From positions 1-64,000 of the forward strand of contig JAUSMA010000014.1 of assembly GCA_030645475.1 (NCBI GenBank): 64,000 nt of DNA, read 5' to 3'. Numbering within the stretch: the first letter of the stretch is position 1; each line of letters opens with the position of its first letter. Positions 1 through 8,928 of the stretch are shown piece after piece. The notes beneath the pieces are model-generated. The model worked only from the letters and a program-made list of their open reading frames with translations, ran no database searches and was not told where the DNA came from. The position numbers and the translations under genes were made by a program. The stretch is from Nitrospirota bacterium (GTDB lineage Bacteria; Nitrospirota; Nitrospiria; Nitrospirales; Nitrospiraceae).

Positions 1-316
1 CGCGGGCTCCAGAGCACGCAGCATCGAAGGCGCGAGAAATTCGCAATGGGTCCTGATGGACTACGGCGACGTCATTGCCCATATCTTCCGACAGGACGTC
101 CGGGGACATTACGCCCTCGAACGGCTATGGGCCGACGCAAAACGCATCCCCGTATCGGACGAACCGCCGGTTGCACAACCGGTTGCCGCCCCGGAGCCCG
201 TGAAGAAGCCGAAAAAAGCACCGGCTAAAAAGGTATCGGCAAAGAAAGCATCGACGAAGAAACCACCAGCGAAAAAAGCACCGGCAAAAAAGGCTCCTGC
301 GAAAAAAAAGGCCTAG
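1..316 (+). CDS. rsfS: Ribosomal silencing factor RsfS, 3' part only
   Basis: RsfS (YbeB/Iojap family) binds ribosomal protein L14 and keeps the ribosomal subunits apart when nutrients are short. The frame is open from the window edge, so the N-terminus is missing. The visible part holds the family's C-terminal strand region [14 protein letters not shown], followed by a leucine and tryptophan segment ([10 protein letters not shown]). After about residue 55 of the visible part comes an unusual tail rich in lysine, alanine and proline (repeats of the type KKAPAKK), about 40 residues long. The core family lacks such a tail; it resembles nucleic-acid-binding tails of histone H1-like proteins. The LapA/LapB-like gene starts 4 bases after the stop, so the two are probably cotranscribed. 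Confidence 0.85.
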   Translation, partial: AGSRARSIEGARNSQWVLMDYGDVIAHIFRQDVRGHYALERLWADAKRIPVSDEPPVAQPVAAPEPVKKPKKAPAKKVSAKKASTKKPPAKKAPAKKAPAKKKA

Positions 317-320
317 ATCG

Positions 321-1721
321 ATGCTCCGACTGCTCACCACTATCTTCCTCATCTGCGTCGGAATCTTCCTCTACAGCTATTTTCGCGAGTTGAATCCAGG
401 CACGGTCGCGGTCCGCACCAGCCCCTCCATCCAATTTGAACTCAGTCCGGTCACGCTCGTCGTCTTTTCCATGGCCGTCGGCGCCGTACTCGTCGCCTTG
501 GCCGTCGGCATGCGGCAAACCGCCCATGCCATCGGCAACTGGCGCAGCACGCGACTGTTGCGCCGCAAGGAAAAGATCGATGCACTCCATCGTGAAGGCA
601 CCCATGCCTTCATGTCCAAACGCATCGTTGAAGCCGTCGGCCTATTTGAAAAAGCCCTGGCCATGGATCCGAATCGTGTCGATTCGCTGCTCTGGCTTGG
701 CAACATTTATCGCGCAGAGAGCAACTACGCAGAAGCCATCCGTCTTCATCAACGGGCGAATCGCGTCGACGATCGCAACATCGAAATCCTGCTGGAGCTG
801 GCGAAAGACCTGGAAGGCGCCAAGCGCTACGAAGACGCCTTGCAGGCCTTGCACAAAATGCTCAGGATCGAACCGGATAACCTCACCGCGCTCATTCGCG
901 AGCGCGACCTCTTAATCCGGCTTGAAAAATGGAGCGAAGCCCTTGAAATCCAACATCGCCTGCTGAAAGCCAACCTGCCTGAGCCGGAACGCAAAGCAGA
1001 AGCCCATCTCCTCACCGGCTGCACCTACGAAGTTGGGCGCCAACTACTAGAACGTGGCCACCCCGATAAGGCACGGCGCTATTTCCGTGGCGCGATCAAG
1101 AAAGACAGGACCTTCCTGCCTGCCTACATCGGCATTGGAGAAATCCTGATTCGGGAAGGCAAAACGAAAGACGCGGTGGAGATCCTCAAGAAGGTCTATG
1201 CCAGGACCCGCAACATCATCATCCTGCACCGCCTCGAAGAGCTGTTTCTCGAACAAGGCGAACCCAGCGAAATTATCCGGGTCTATCAGGAAGCCCTCCA
1301 GCAGGACCCGAGCAACGCAGCCCTCCAGTTTTATTTGGGCAAGCTCTATTACCGGCTCGAAATGGCCGACGAGGCCTTCGACATCCTCTCAACCGTCGAA
1401 GGGATACAGGACCAGTTAGTCGATTACCATAAGATCATGGCCAATCTCTTTCTACGCAAGCAACATATGGAACAGGCCGTCGTCGAGCTCAAAAAAGCGC
1501 TGCATTTCAAGAAGCGTGTGGTCGTGCCCTACGTCTGTACCGCCTGCCAACAAGAATCGACCGAATGGTCGGGACGCTGCCACCGCTGCGGAACGTGGAA
1601 TACGTTCGTGGCACTGCCCTGGCCGAATGCCGGCCAAACGGTCCAAGGCCAAAGCAACAGCCCCTCTCCAGCCTCCCTTGTTCCCTACCAGGGCATTGCT
1701 TCTCCCTTCGAAACCGTGTAG
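321..1721 (+). CDS. LapA-LapB-like fusion: two TM helices, TPR array, rubredoxin-type zinc ribbon
   Basis: The 466-residue protein starts with two hydrophobic segments (about residues 3-20 and 42-62), an arrangement like LapA (DUF1049). About a dozen TPR helices follow from about residue 90 to 390. A C-terminal metal-binding knuckle, YVCTACQQ...GRCHRCGTWN, closes it, as in LapB/YciM. In E. coli LapA and LapB are separate inner-membrane proteins that control LpxC degradation and so lipopolysaccharide synthesis. Here both architectures seem to sit in one chain. A role in LPS homeostasis is inferred from this architecture alone. The ATG lies 4 bases after rsfS. An alternative is a generic TPR protein with a zinc ribbon. 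Confidence 0.75.
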   Translation: MLRLLTTIFLICVGIFLYSYFRELNPGTVAVRTSPSIQFELSPVTLVVFSMAVGAVLVALAVGMRQTAHAIGNWRSTRLLRRKEKIDALHREGTHAFMSKRIVEAVGLFEKALAMDPNRVDSLLWLGNIYRAESNYAEAIRLHQRANRVDDRNIEILLELAKDLEGAKRYEDALQALHKMLRIEPDNLTALIRERDLLIRLEKWSEALEIQHRLLKANLPEPERKAEAHLLTGCTYEVGRQLLERGHPDKARRYFRGAIKKDRTFLPAYIGIGEILIREGKTKDAVEILKKVYARTRNIIILHRLEELFLEQGEPSEIIRVYQEALQQDPSNAALQFYLGKLYYRLEMADEAFDILSTVEGIQDQLVDYHKIMANLFLRKQHMEQAVVELKKALHFKKRVVVPYVCTACQQESTEWSGRCHRCGTWNTFVALPWPNAGQTVQGQSNSPSPASLVPYQGIASPFETV

Positions 1722-1806
1722 GTTTTCGGCCTGGCTGGCTGCGTGATGCAGGCCCAGACCATCCGCATCGCAATCAATTCAACCTCATCAGATAACGGAG
1801 TGTCCC

Positions 1807-2802
1807 ATGGTCGACTATCAGGATTTCGCAGCTAAAGCCTTGCGCAACGAGACGCTGACCAGAAGTGAATGTCAGGCCGTGCTCGATAGTCCCGATGAGC
1901 GATTATTAGAACTCCTCCAAGCCGCCTTTACCGTCCGATCCCGCTATTTCGGCAAGACCGTTCGCCTCCAGATGCTGCAGAACGCCAAGAGCGGGGCCTG
2001 CATGGAAGACTGTCACTACTGTTCTCAATCGGCGATTTCCACCGCCCCGATCGAGCGCTATAACCTCTTGCCGCAAAAAGAGATGATCGACGGTGCCAGG
2101 CAGGCTGCCGCCTCGAAAGCCCAACGTTATTGCATCGTCATCAGCGGTCGGAGTCCCTTGGACCGGGAGATCGATGAAATCGCGGGAGCCGTCCGCGCGA
2201 TCAAGCAGGAGATTCCAATTCAAATTTGCTGTTCACTCGGCCTTATGAGCGAACCACAGGCCAAGCGGCTGAAGGCGGCAGGCGTCGATCGAGTGAACCA
2301 TAATTTGAATACGGGCGAAGCCTTTCATGCGTCCATCTGCACCACGCATACATTCCAAGACCGGCTCAACACCATCCAAAACGCGCGGGCAGCAGGACTG
2401 GAAATCTGTTCAGGCGGGATCGTCGGAATGGGAGAAAAGGACGAAGACCTCATCGACCTGGCAATGGCCCTGATCGACGTGAAGCCGGACTCGATTCCGC
2501 TCAACACGCTCCATCCGGCGACAGGCACACCGCTGGAGAACTGTGACAACCTGACCCCTCAACGCTGCTTAAAAGTGCTCTGCCTCTTCCGGTTTCTGCA
2601 CCCACGAACCGAACTCCGCGTGGCAGGCGGCCGCGAACATAACCTCCGTAGCCTCCAGCCCTTGGCCCTCTATCCAGCCGACTCCATCTTCGTGAACAAC
2701 TATCTCACGACACCAGGCTCTCCAGCCCCAGAAGTCTGGGGCATGATCGAAGACCTAGGCTTCAAGATCGAAGTGGACCATCAGCAGCCGGTCGGTAACT
2801 AG
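1807..2802 (+). CDS. bioB: Biotin synthase
   Basis: BioB is a radical SAM enzyme that inserts sulfur into dethiobiotin, the last step of biotin synthesis. The signature CX3CX2C cluster motif is present as C65, C69 and C72 (ACMEDCHYCSQS). Later family motifs are also visible: NHNLNT, CSGGIVGMGE, and the arginine of LRVAGGRE near the C-terminus. The length of 331 residues is normal. A GGAG Shine-Dalgarno sequence lies about 7 bases before the ATG. No other biotin genes are nearby, so the gene is separated from bioADF. It converges on the permease gene that ends 20 bases downstream. Confidence 0.95.
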   Translation: MVDYQDFAAKALRNETLTRSECQAVLDSPDERLLELLQAAFTVRSRYFGKTVRLQMLQNAKSGACMEDCHYCSQSAISTAPIERYNLLPQKEMIDGARQAAASKAQRYCIVISGRSPLDREIDEIAGAVRAIKQEIPIQICCSLGLMSEPQAKRLKAAGVDRVNHNLNTGEAFHASICTTHTFQDRLNTIQNARAAGLEICSGGIVGMGEKDEDLIDLAMALIDVKPDSIPLNTLHPATGTPLENCDNLTPQRCLKVLCLFRFLHPRTELRVAGGREHNLRSLQPLALYPADSIFVNNYLTTPGSPAPEVWGMIEDLGFKIEVDHQQPVGN

Positions 2803-2821
2803 CTCACGCTCTAACTTTTTC

Positions 2822-5425
2822 CTATTCCTCCCGCAGCCCGTCCACGAGAGGTTGCCTTGCGGCCCAACGCGCAGGCCAATAGCCTGCTACCAGGGCCGCC
2901 GTAAGAGCGAGTGCGACTGCTTGCAGAATCAGTCCGCCTGGAACCGTCATCTGAATCGTCCAGCCAAAGGACTGCTTATTGATCACGTGGATGAGCAGCA
3001 GCGCGAGCAGCAGGCCTCCCACCACGCCCAGCGCCGCCCCGATCAATCCGAGATAGGCCGCCTCCCACAAAACCAATCGCTCCACCTGCCTCGCGCTGGC
3101 GCCGAGAGCTCGCAAGGTAGCGAACTCACGCCGCCGTTCCAACACGGCTGTCACCAGAGTATTGATGATGCCGAGCACAGCCACTAGCACAGCAATGGCT
3201 TCGAGAACATAGGTGAGCACGAAGGTACGGTCGAAGATATCGAGAATCTCCTTCCTCAACTCGTGGTTCCGGATCACAGACGGTGGAACCGTCACCCCCT
3301 CCATCCCCGAAATCTGCGTGAGAATCGACTGCCTTACTTGATCGACATCGGCCCCGGAAGCCAAATAGATGGGGAATACCGTCACTCGGTCGTCCGGCCA
3401 TTGCTTCTGATACCAGTCTCGATCCATCACCATCTTTCCACCGTCGGTCGCGTAATCGTAGAAGATCCCCTCGATGGGCACATTCACTGGTCCAGCCTGT
3501 GTCGTAACTGAAATCCTGTTCCCCTCGCGAAGACCTAATCGATTGGCCAAGACTTCCGACATGAGCACGCCACCGGTCTCGGCGGCTCGCTGCAAGGCCA
3601 CTGTTGGTTCCCCACGAACCATCAGATATCGGCTGCGCTGTGCATGGAGCCTGAGATCTCGTGAGACCAGCGCAACAGGCCGGCCTTCTACCTCCACATG
3701 CACCTCCCGATAGGTATCGACAGCGGCGATGCCGTCAATCGCCGACAGGGTTGCACGCCAGGCTCCTGGGAGGGCGCGTGACGACTGGCCAGACTGCTTC
3801 CCATGGGGCCAGGATTGCGGGGCGACGATGAGATCGGCCATGACGGTCTCGTTCACCCAGACCTCGACCGTGTCACGAAAGCTGCGCACCATCACGGCCA
3901 CACCGATCATGATCGACAATCCCACCATCAACGCCGACACGGTCACAGCATTCCTTCCAGGGTGGCGAGCAGCCTGGTCTGCCGCAATATGCCGGAGGCT
4001 CCCCCCGAGCGCCATGGGCTTACTCTCTTGGCGAGAGCGCCTCAGGCCCAAGGCCTTGATGCAGAGTGGCGCAAGACAGGAGAGGGCCCCCAAGAGACAG
4101 ACCGTCGAGACATACCCAAAGAGAGGCAGACCTCCGATCGGGCCCATCAGTGAGCAGAGGCCTCCCAGCAACAACAATACGAGGCTCGCCCACCCAAACA
4201 GGCCTGCCCTCAGTTGGTGTGCAGATTCATAGTCTCCTGGCGCCAAGGCACGGACCGTCACAGTTCTACCTGCTTCCACACTGGGACCCAAAGCCCCTAT
4301 CATCGAGACCACGGTTCCAAGCAGCACCCCCTTCGCCACAGCCACGAACGTCAACATGTCCATCGACACAATCGACCCATCGGATGCGACCGGCGCATAG
4401 AGGTCTGAGATGGTCCGGCTCACGAGCGACACCAACCCCCTGGCTAGCCAAACCCCGCCAAGACCTCCCACGAACCCGCCAAGGAGGCCGAGTAACCCTG
4501 CCTCCACGAGGAAGAGGCCTGCGACCCGCCGCTCCGTCATACCGAGCGCCCGATAGATGCCAATCTCGCGCCGCCGTTGCGCCACAGCAAAGGCCATCGT
4601 GTTGTAGATCAAGAACATCCCGACGAGCAGCCCAACCCAGCTCAAGACCGTCAAGTTCAGTTGGAAGGCCTGCACCATATTTTCGAGCTGCTTCGTCCGT
4701 TGAGCCGGCCGTTGCACAACCATATGTGGAGGAAGCACCGTTCGGACAAAGGCCATGACATCGTCGAGCGACTGGCCGGACTGCGTCACCAATTCGATCC
4801 GGTCCAATCGTCCGATCGCTTGGAACAACTGCTGCGCCGCAGCAATATCCATGATGGCTAACCGATCCCAGAGGGAGGAACGCCCCGCCTTGTCGTGAAT
4901 AAGCCCTACGACCCGCAGCCGCACAAGACGCCCCCCCGCCATCACCTCGAGAGTACTGCCGACTCTCAGGTTCCAGTCGGCGGCGATCTGACGGCCAAGA
5001 TACAACACGTCCGGAGCCAGGAGCGTATCCAGCGCCACTTCAGTGTCAGCCTGAGTCAGCTGAAATCCGCGCGTCCCGACCTCCGCAAGAAGATCAAGAC
5101 CCAAGACCTTCAACACATGCCCACGCTGTGCTCCATGGGCAACCACGACCGCTTCGTCAATGACTGGAGCAGCGCTTGCCACCCCCTCGGCCATGCGAAC
5201 TGCCGAGATGACGGATTCATCCAGACCAAGATCACTGCCCACAATTTCCAATGTAGAAGTTCCGGCCACCGTCGTGACGGCCTGTTCAAATGACCGCAGG
5301 ACTTGAACGTTCGCCGTCCCGATGGCCACAGAAGCCAGCACGCCCAGGGCGACTCCAGCGATGCTGAGCAAGGTGCGAAATGGCTGCTGGAGGCCATGGG
5401 AGCGGATCAGAGCGATATTGAACAT
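2822..5425 (-). CDS. FtsX-like ABC transporter permease, two-domain
   Basis: The 867-residue membrane protein carries two FtsX-type permease units. Each has one N-terminal TM helix, a large periplasmic domain and three further TM helices: the first unit covers about residues 1-390 and the second about 470-867. There is a hydrophobic linker pair near 410-455. This is the layout of permeases in lipoprotein or lipid export systems of the LolE/MacB superfamily. No ATPase is adjacent; the LolD-like ATPase at 6808-7524 on the same strand is the natural partner, although pyrD and a divergent regulator lie between. No Shine-Dalgarno is visible before the ATG, and a TTATAC box ends only about five bases upstream, so the mRNA may be leaderless. 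The substrate is unknown. Confidence 0.85.
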   Translation of the reverse strand: MFNIALIRSHGLQQPFRTLLSIAGVALGVLASVAIGTANVQVLRSFEQAVTTVAGTSTLEIVGSDLGLDESVISAVRMAEGVASAAPVIDEAVVVAHGAQRGHVLKVLGLDLLAEVGTRGFQLTQADTEVALDTLLAPDVLYLGRQIAADWNLRVGSTLEVMAGGRLVRLRVVGLIHDKAGRSSLWDRLAIMDIAAAQQLFQAIGRLDRIELVTQSGQSLDDVMAFVRTVLPPHMVVQRPAQRTKQLENMVQAFQLNLTVLSWVGLLVGMFLIYNTMAFAVAQRRREIGIYRALGMTERRVAGLFLVEAGLLGLLGGFVGGLGGVWLARGLVSLVSRTISDLYAPVASDGSIVSMDMLTFVAVAKGVLLGTVVSMIGALGPSVEAGRTVTVRALAPGDYESAHQLRAGLFGWASLVLLLLGGLCSLMGPIGGLPLFGYVSTVCLLGALSCLAPLCIKALGLRRSRQESKPMALGGSLRHIAADQAARHPGRNAVTVSALMVGLSIMIGVAVMVRSFRDTVEVWVNETVMADLIVAPQSWPHGKQSGQSSRALPGAWRATLSAIDGIAAVDTYREVHVEVEGRPVALVSRDLRLHAQRSRYLMVRGEPTVALQRAAETGGVLMSEVLANRLGLREGNRISVTTQAGPVNVPIEGIFYDYATDGGKMVMDRDWYQKQWPDDRVTVFPIYLASGADVDQVRQSILTQISGMEGVTVPPSVIRNHELRKEILDIFDRTFVLTYVLEAIAVLVAVLGIINTLVTAVLERRREFATLRALGASARQVERLVLWEAAYLGLIGAALGVVGGLLLALLLIHVINKQSFGWTIQMTVPGGLILQAVALALTAALVAGYWPARWAARQPLVDGLREE

Positions 5426-5549
5426 AAATGGTATAATTCTCTAAGGCCCTGGCTCAGGGGACAGCGAATGAATCATAACCGACGAGGGAATGGAGAAGAA
5501 TTGAATCCTTCGAACCAAGACGGAAGTCCTGCACAAATGAGTGGTTTCG

Positions 5550-5578
5550 TTTACAGAAATATAGACCTTTGCTAGACT
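5550..5578 (+). promoter_or_regulatory. Sigma70-type promoter for the LuxR-type gene
   Basis: TTTACA (-35) and TAGACT (-10) are separated by exactly 17 bases. The predicted start near 5585 leaves a short leader that includes the AGAGG ribosome binding site before the ATG at 5607. Called by eye only. Confidence 0.5.
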
Positions 5579-5606
5579 TGCGCGAGTTGACGATGAGAGG
5601 TTCTTG

Positions 5607-5879
5607 ATGGGCGCGAAAACTGCTTTGAGCCGAAAAATCCAGCCGATAGAAGAAGCGATCGATGCCGATCTCCTCACGCCCCGGCAACGTGACATCCTTC
5701 GTCTGGTGTCGATCGGGCATACGAACCGTGAAATTGCGGAAATGCTGGAGATCAGCGTACGCACCGTGGAAGTGCACCGATTCAACTTGATGCGGCGGTT
5801 GAACGTCAGAAATGTGGCCCAGCTACTCCGGCGGGCTCTGCAGCTCGGACTCCTAGCCAGAACGTTCGGAGCGAAGTAG
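5607..5879 (+). CDS. Stand-alone LuxR-type HTH transcriptional regulator
   Basis: This 90-residue protein is almost only a GerE/LuxR helix-turn-helix domain. LTPRQRDILRLVSIGHTNRE leads into IAEMLEISVRTVEVHR, the recognition helix region, and a C-terminal dimerisation helix. It has no receiver or ligand-binding domain, like GerE or the small orphan LuxR proteins. The ATG at 5607 is preferred over a TTG three bases earlier because AGAGG lies six bases before it. The gene is divergent from the FtsX permease and convergent with pyrD. Its targets cannot be told from the sequence. Confidence 0.85.
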   Translation: MGAKTALSRKIQPIEEAIDADLLTPRQRDILRLVSIGHTNREIAEMLEISVRTVEVHRFNLMRRLNVRNVAQLLRRALQLGLLARTFGAK

Positions 5880-5881
5880 TC

Positions 5882-6808
5882 CTACAATTCCTTCAGTTTT
5901 CCTCTGCAATCCTCCAACTTCGTATAGCCCTTCTTGCCACACTGTGCTACCAGCTCCCGTTCCAATCGGCCAAACACCTCGACCCCTTCCTCAACCAAGA
6001 CCGTCCCGATCTGCACCGCTGACGCGCCGCAGAGTATATGCTCGAAGGCATCCACGCCATTGACCACGCCGCCGGTCCCGATGATCGAGATGCGGCCTTC
6101 GAAGATCTTCCAAAACGCCCGCACGTTGGCCAGCGCAACCGGCTTGATGATCGTTCCACCCAGTCCGCCAAAGCCGCCCTTCGGCTTGATGACGACCTCC
6201 TCGCGGTCCGGATCGACGACCAGCCCGTTGCCGACCGAATTAATCAGGTTGAGGAAATCGACCCCGCAACGGCCGATCACCTCGCCCATTACTTTGTGAT
6301 GGGCCGGATCGAAGTAGGGCGGCAGTTTCACCCCCATCGGAACCGTAATAACTTTGCGAACGCGCTTCAGCAATCGCTCGGAAGCTTCGGCGTCATAACC
6401 GATCTGCGGTTTGCCCGGGATGTTGGGGCAGGAGAGATTGACCTCGATCAAGTCCGGCTTGGCCGCATTGATGACAGCTGCGATCGTCGGAAAATCGTCT
6501 TCGCAAAGACCTGCCACACTGGCAATCACCGGCTTGCCAAGTGTCTTCAACTCTGGAATGAGCGCGGCATAGGCCTTGTACCCGAGATTCGGCAAACCCA
6601 TGGAGTTGATGGACCCGCCGGGAAATCCATAGTACCGGGGCGACGGATTTCCGTCACGAGGCTCAACCGTCATCGACTTGGTGACGATGGCGCCGGCACG
6701 AGATCGGCCAAGGGCCAACAGTTCTTCACGCGTCACACAGAGCGCCCCCGAGGCGTTCATGAAACAACTGGGAAATCGTACGCCGGCAATCGTAGTCGAA
6801 AGATCCAT
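5882..6808 (-). CDS. pyrD: Dihydroorotate dehydrogenase, class 1
   Basis: PyrD oxidises dihydroorotate to orotate in pyrimidine synthesis, using FMN. The 308-residue length without an N-terminal membrane anchor fits class 1 (cytosolic). The active-site loop EVNLSCPNIPGKPQ carries the catalytic cysteine expected in class 1A, the fumarate-linked type; class 1 enzymes of other kinds cannot be excluded. FMN-binding glycine-rich segments (IIGTGGVVNG and GASAVQIGT) are near the C-terminus. No PyrK-like electron-transfer subunit is adjacent. The start codon overlaps the stop of the upstream ATPase gene by one base (TAATG), so the two are translationally coupled. Confidence 0.9.
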   Translation of the reverse strand: MDLSTTIAGVRFPSCFMNASGALCVTREELLALGRSRAGAIVTKSMTVEPRDGNPSPRYYGFPGGSINSMGLPNLGYKAYAALIPELKTLGKPVIASVAGLCEDDFPTIAAVINAAKPDLIEVNLSCPNIPGKPQIGYDAEASERLLKRVRKVITVPMGVKLPPYFDPAHHKVMGEVIGRCGVDFLNLINSVGNGLVVDPDREEVVIKPKGGFGGLGGTIIKPVALANVRAFWKIFEGRISIIGTGGVVNGVDAFEHILCGASAVQIGTVLVEEGVEVFGRLERELVAQCGKKGYTKLEDCRGKLKEL

Positions 6809-7524
6809 TAGGCTCCTACCCGGACAGGCTCGCGCGACGTTCTCGTCACGAGCTGCCCATCCTTCATGGCCCAGACATAATCAGCGGCCTCCGCAGCCGC
6901 GTGGCTGTGGGTGACCAACAAAATGGTTTGACGGACATGCCCAACGAGCGAGCGAAGGAGTGCGATGATCTCGGCCCCATGCTGGGAATCCAGATTCCCG
7001 GTCGGCTCGTCGGCGAGGATGATCTGAGGCCGATGTACGATCGCTCGCGCAATCGCCACACGCTGCTGCTCCCCACCGGAGAGTTCGCTAGGGCGATGGT
7101 GCCGCCGTGCGGTCATCGAGACCAACTCAAGCACTTCCTCGACCCGCGATTGAACCGATGCCCCTCGCTCTCCTCTGAGCAACAAAGGAAACGCGACATT
7201 CTCCATTGCCGTAAGCCCGGGAATCAAATGGAACGCTTGAAAGATAATCCCGACGGTTTCCCGCCTGACTCTCGTCCAATCGTCGCTGGTAAATCGACTG
7301 GCCGACCTCCCTCCAAGGAGAATTTCCCCCGAGGTCGGCACATCTAACCCTGCTACTAGATTGAGCAACGTACTCTTCCCACAGCCGCTGGGACCGATAA
7401 ATGCGCAGAAATCACCCGTTGCCACCTCGACCGTGACCCGATCGAGCCCGGTGATGGTATCCCCGCCGCGTTCATAAATTTTCGATACCTGCTCGAGCCT
7501 CACCACAGCGATCGACACCTCCAT
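6808..7524 (-). CDS. LolD-like ABC transporter ATP-binding protein
   Basis: The protein has the full set of ABC ATPase motifs: Walker A GPSGCGKST near residue 42, Q-loop, signature LSGGEQQR, Walker B IILADEPTG and the H-loop histidine in LLVTHS. Sequence style and length (about 239 residues) match the LolD/MacB/FtsE branch, which works with FtsX-type permeases. The 867-residue permease on the same strand 1.4 kb away is the likely partner. An ATG at 7524 after a GAGGGTGGGG stretch is preferred; a GTG 12 bases earlier is possible. The stop overlaps the pyrD start by one base, which links an exporter ATPase to pyrimidine synthesis transcriptionally but probably not functionally. Confidence 0.88.
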   Translation of the reverse strand: MEVSIAVVRLEQVSKIYERGGDTITGLDRVTVEVATGDFCAFIGPSGCGKSTLLNLVAGLDVPTSGEILLGGRSASRFTSDDWTRVRRETVGIIFQAFHLIPGLTAMENVAFPLLLRGERGASVQSRVEEVLELVSMTARRHHRPSELSGGEQQRVAIARAIVHRPQIILADEPTGNLDSQHGAEIIALLRSLVGHVRQTILLVTHSHAAAEAADYVWAMKDGQLVTRTSREPVRVGA

Positions 7525-7581
7525 CCCCACCCTCACTGCCTACTGCCTTCGTATATCACAACCATTTACAGAGCAACAACC

Positions 7582-7610
7582 TTGACAGGCCTCGCACATT
7601 CTCCTAGAAG
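7582..7610 (+). promoter_or_regulatory. Possible promoter before comF
   Basis: TTGACA and TAGAAG are 17 bases apart in the 88-base gap between divergent genes. The predicted start falls a few bases past the ATG at 7613. If the promoter is real, translation may begin at the in-frame ATG at 7649 instead. Weak, by-eye call. Confidence 0.3.
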
Positions 7611-7612
7611 AG

Positions 7613-8470
7613 ATGCCTATACCGGTTGATTGGAGCGCTTCCCCTGCGATGTTACGTGGAGACATACAGGATCGGCTCTTCGGATGGTGCCGTCAGGCTC
7701 TCCGGTTTGTGCTGCCGGTAGAATGCCTTGCCTGTGGCCATCCACTCAGCATCGATCCGGTGCCCTTTTTCTGTACATCCTGCTGGCAGAATATCCACCC
7801 GCTCCGACAACCAGCTTGTGCCCGCTGCGATCAGCCGTTTGTCTCAGAAGCGGCCACGACCTATACACCCAACCATCAATGCCAAAACTGCCAAAAACGG
7901 CCGCCAGACTTTCAACGGGCCTGGACCCTCTTCCCCTATCTCCCGCCACTACGGGAGGCCATCTGTTCGTTCAAATATCGAGGTAAACATACCCTGGCCA
8001 AGCCACTCGCACGCCTCATGATCAGCGCCCTGCCTCGTGAGCTCGACATCGACATGATCATCCCTGTGCCCTTGCACCCAGCCCGCTTACGAGGGCGCGA
8101 GTTTAACCAGTCCCTGCTGTTGGCCGATCAGCTTGCCCGGCACATGGACCGCCCGGTATCGGCCACCAACCTCATCAGGATTACCGCCACCGATCCGCAA
8201 ACCACACTAACGCGACAGGCACGGTTGAACAATCTCCGGAAAGCCTTTGACGTCCGCCGGCCACAAGACCTCAGGGAGAAGCGCATCCTCCTCGTGGATG
8301 ACGTCTTTACCACCGGGACCACGCTGAACGAATGTGCGAAAGCGCTGCGGCAAGCCGGCAGCGGACCAGTATTCGCACTGACCCTGGCCAGAACGGTCGA
8401 TGCGGCTCTGGTGCCGGATCGCCTCTGGGCCGAGCAGGGGCCCCCAGCTCTTACACACATAGGAATATGA
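7613..8470 (+). CDS. comF: ComF family phosphoribosyltransferase-like protein
   Basis: The N-terminal third has a zinc-ribbon pattern (CLACGH, FCTSCW, CARCDQ, CQNCQK). The C-terminal half is a type I phosphoribosyltransferase fold with the PRPP-binding loop ILLVDDVFTTGTT. This is the arrangement of ComF/GntX proteins, which help natural DNA uptake or use of extracellular DNA in some bacteria; the biochemical role is not settled. The length of 285 residues is slightly above the usual 230-250 because of an N-terminal extension, so a start at 7649 is possible. The FmdB-like gene begins 3 bases after the stop. Confidence 0.85.
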   Translation: MPIPVDWSASPAMLRGDIQDRLFGWCRQALRFVLPVECLACGHPLSIDPVPFFCTSCWQNIHPLRQPACARCDQPFVSEAATTYTPNHQCQNCQKRPPDFQRAWTLFPYLPPLREAICSFKYRGKHTLAKPLARLMISALPRELDIDMIIPVPLHPARLRGREFNQSLLLADQLARHMDRPVSATNLIRITATDPQTTLTRQARLNNLRKAFDVRRPQDLREKRILLVDDVFTTGTTLNECAKALRQAGSGPVFALTLARTVDAALVPDRLWAEQGPPALTHIGI

Positions 8471-8473
8471 TCC

Positions 8474-8818
8474 ATGCCGCTGTATGAATATCGATGTCTC
8501 GATTGTCACAAGCGCAGCACGGTCCTTGTCTTGAGCCTGACTAATCACGCCCCGCCAACCTGCTCCCATTGCCTAAGCCCTCGAGTGGAACGAATGCTGT
8601 CTCGGTTTGCCTCCCCAAAATCAGAAGCGGCGCGCCTGGAAGCCCTGGCTGAGCCAGACAATCTTGCCGGGCTCGATGAAAACGACCCCCAGAGCATGGC
8701 TCGATTCATGAAAAAAGTGGGAGACGAAATGGGTGAGGACCTCGGAAGCGACCTCTCGGAGACCATAGAGCCGGAAGAAGCCGGTCCTCTTGAATTGGAA
8801 GGCACTGACAGTCTGTGA
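8474..8818 (+). CDS. FmdB-family zinc ribbon protein
   Basis: The N-terminus MPLYEYRCLDC and the second pair CSHC form the four-cysteine ribbon of the FmdB/CxxC regulatory family. The C-terminal half is acidic and low in complexity, with a run of aspartate and glutamate near the end. The family was first noted near formamidase genes and its biochemical role remains unclear. The gene follows comF by 3 bases and is likely cotranscribed. The 114-residue length is typical. Confidence 0.82.
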   Translation: MPLYEYRCLDCHKRSTVLVLSLTNHAPPTCSHCLSPRVERMLSRFASPKSEAARLEALAEPDNLAGLDENDPQSMARFMKKVGDEMGEDLGSDLSETIEPEEAGPLELEGTDSL

Positions 8819-8841
8819 CATACACTGTCATGTATTTTCGC

Positions 8842-8870
8842 TTGACAGATGGCCCTATATTTCCTACCCT
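8842..8870 (+). promoter_or_regulatory. Possible promoter for the HTH-mraZ-rusA group
   Basis: TTGACA and TACCCT are 17 bases apart, within the 110-base gap before the HTH gene. The -35 box is perfect and the -10 box is poor. An imperfect palindrome around ACATACACTGTCATGT lies just upstream and could be an operator. Confidence 0.35.
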
Positions 8871-8928
8871 GGCAACAGTATTCAAAGCCTCGTGAGGCAT
8901 ATGCATCTCTATCGAACCAGGTTCTCCA

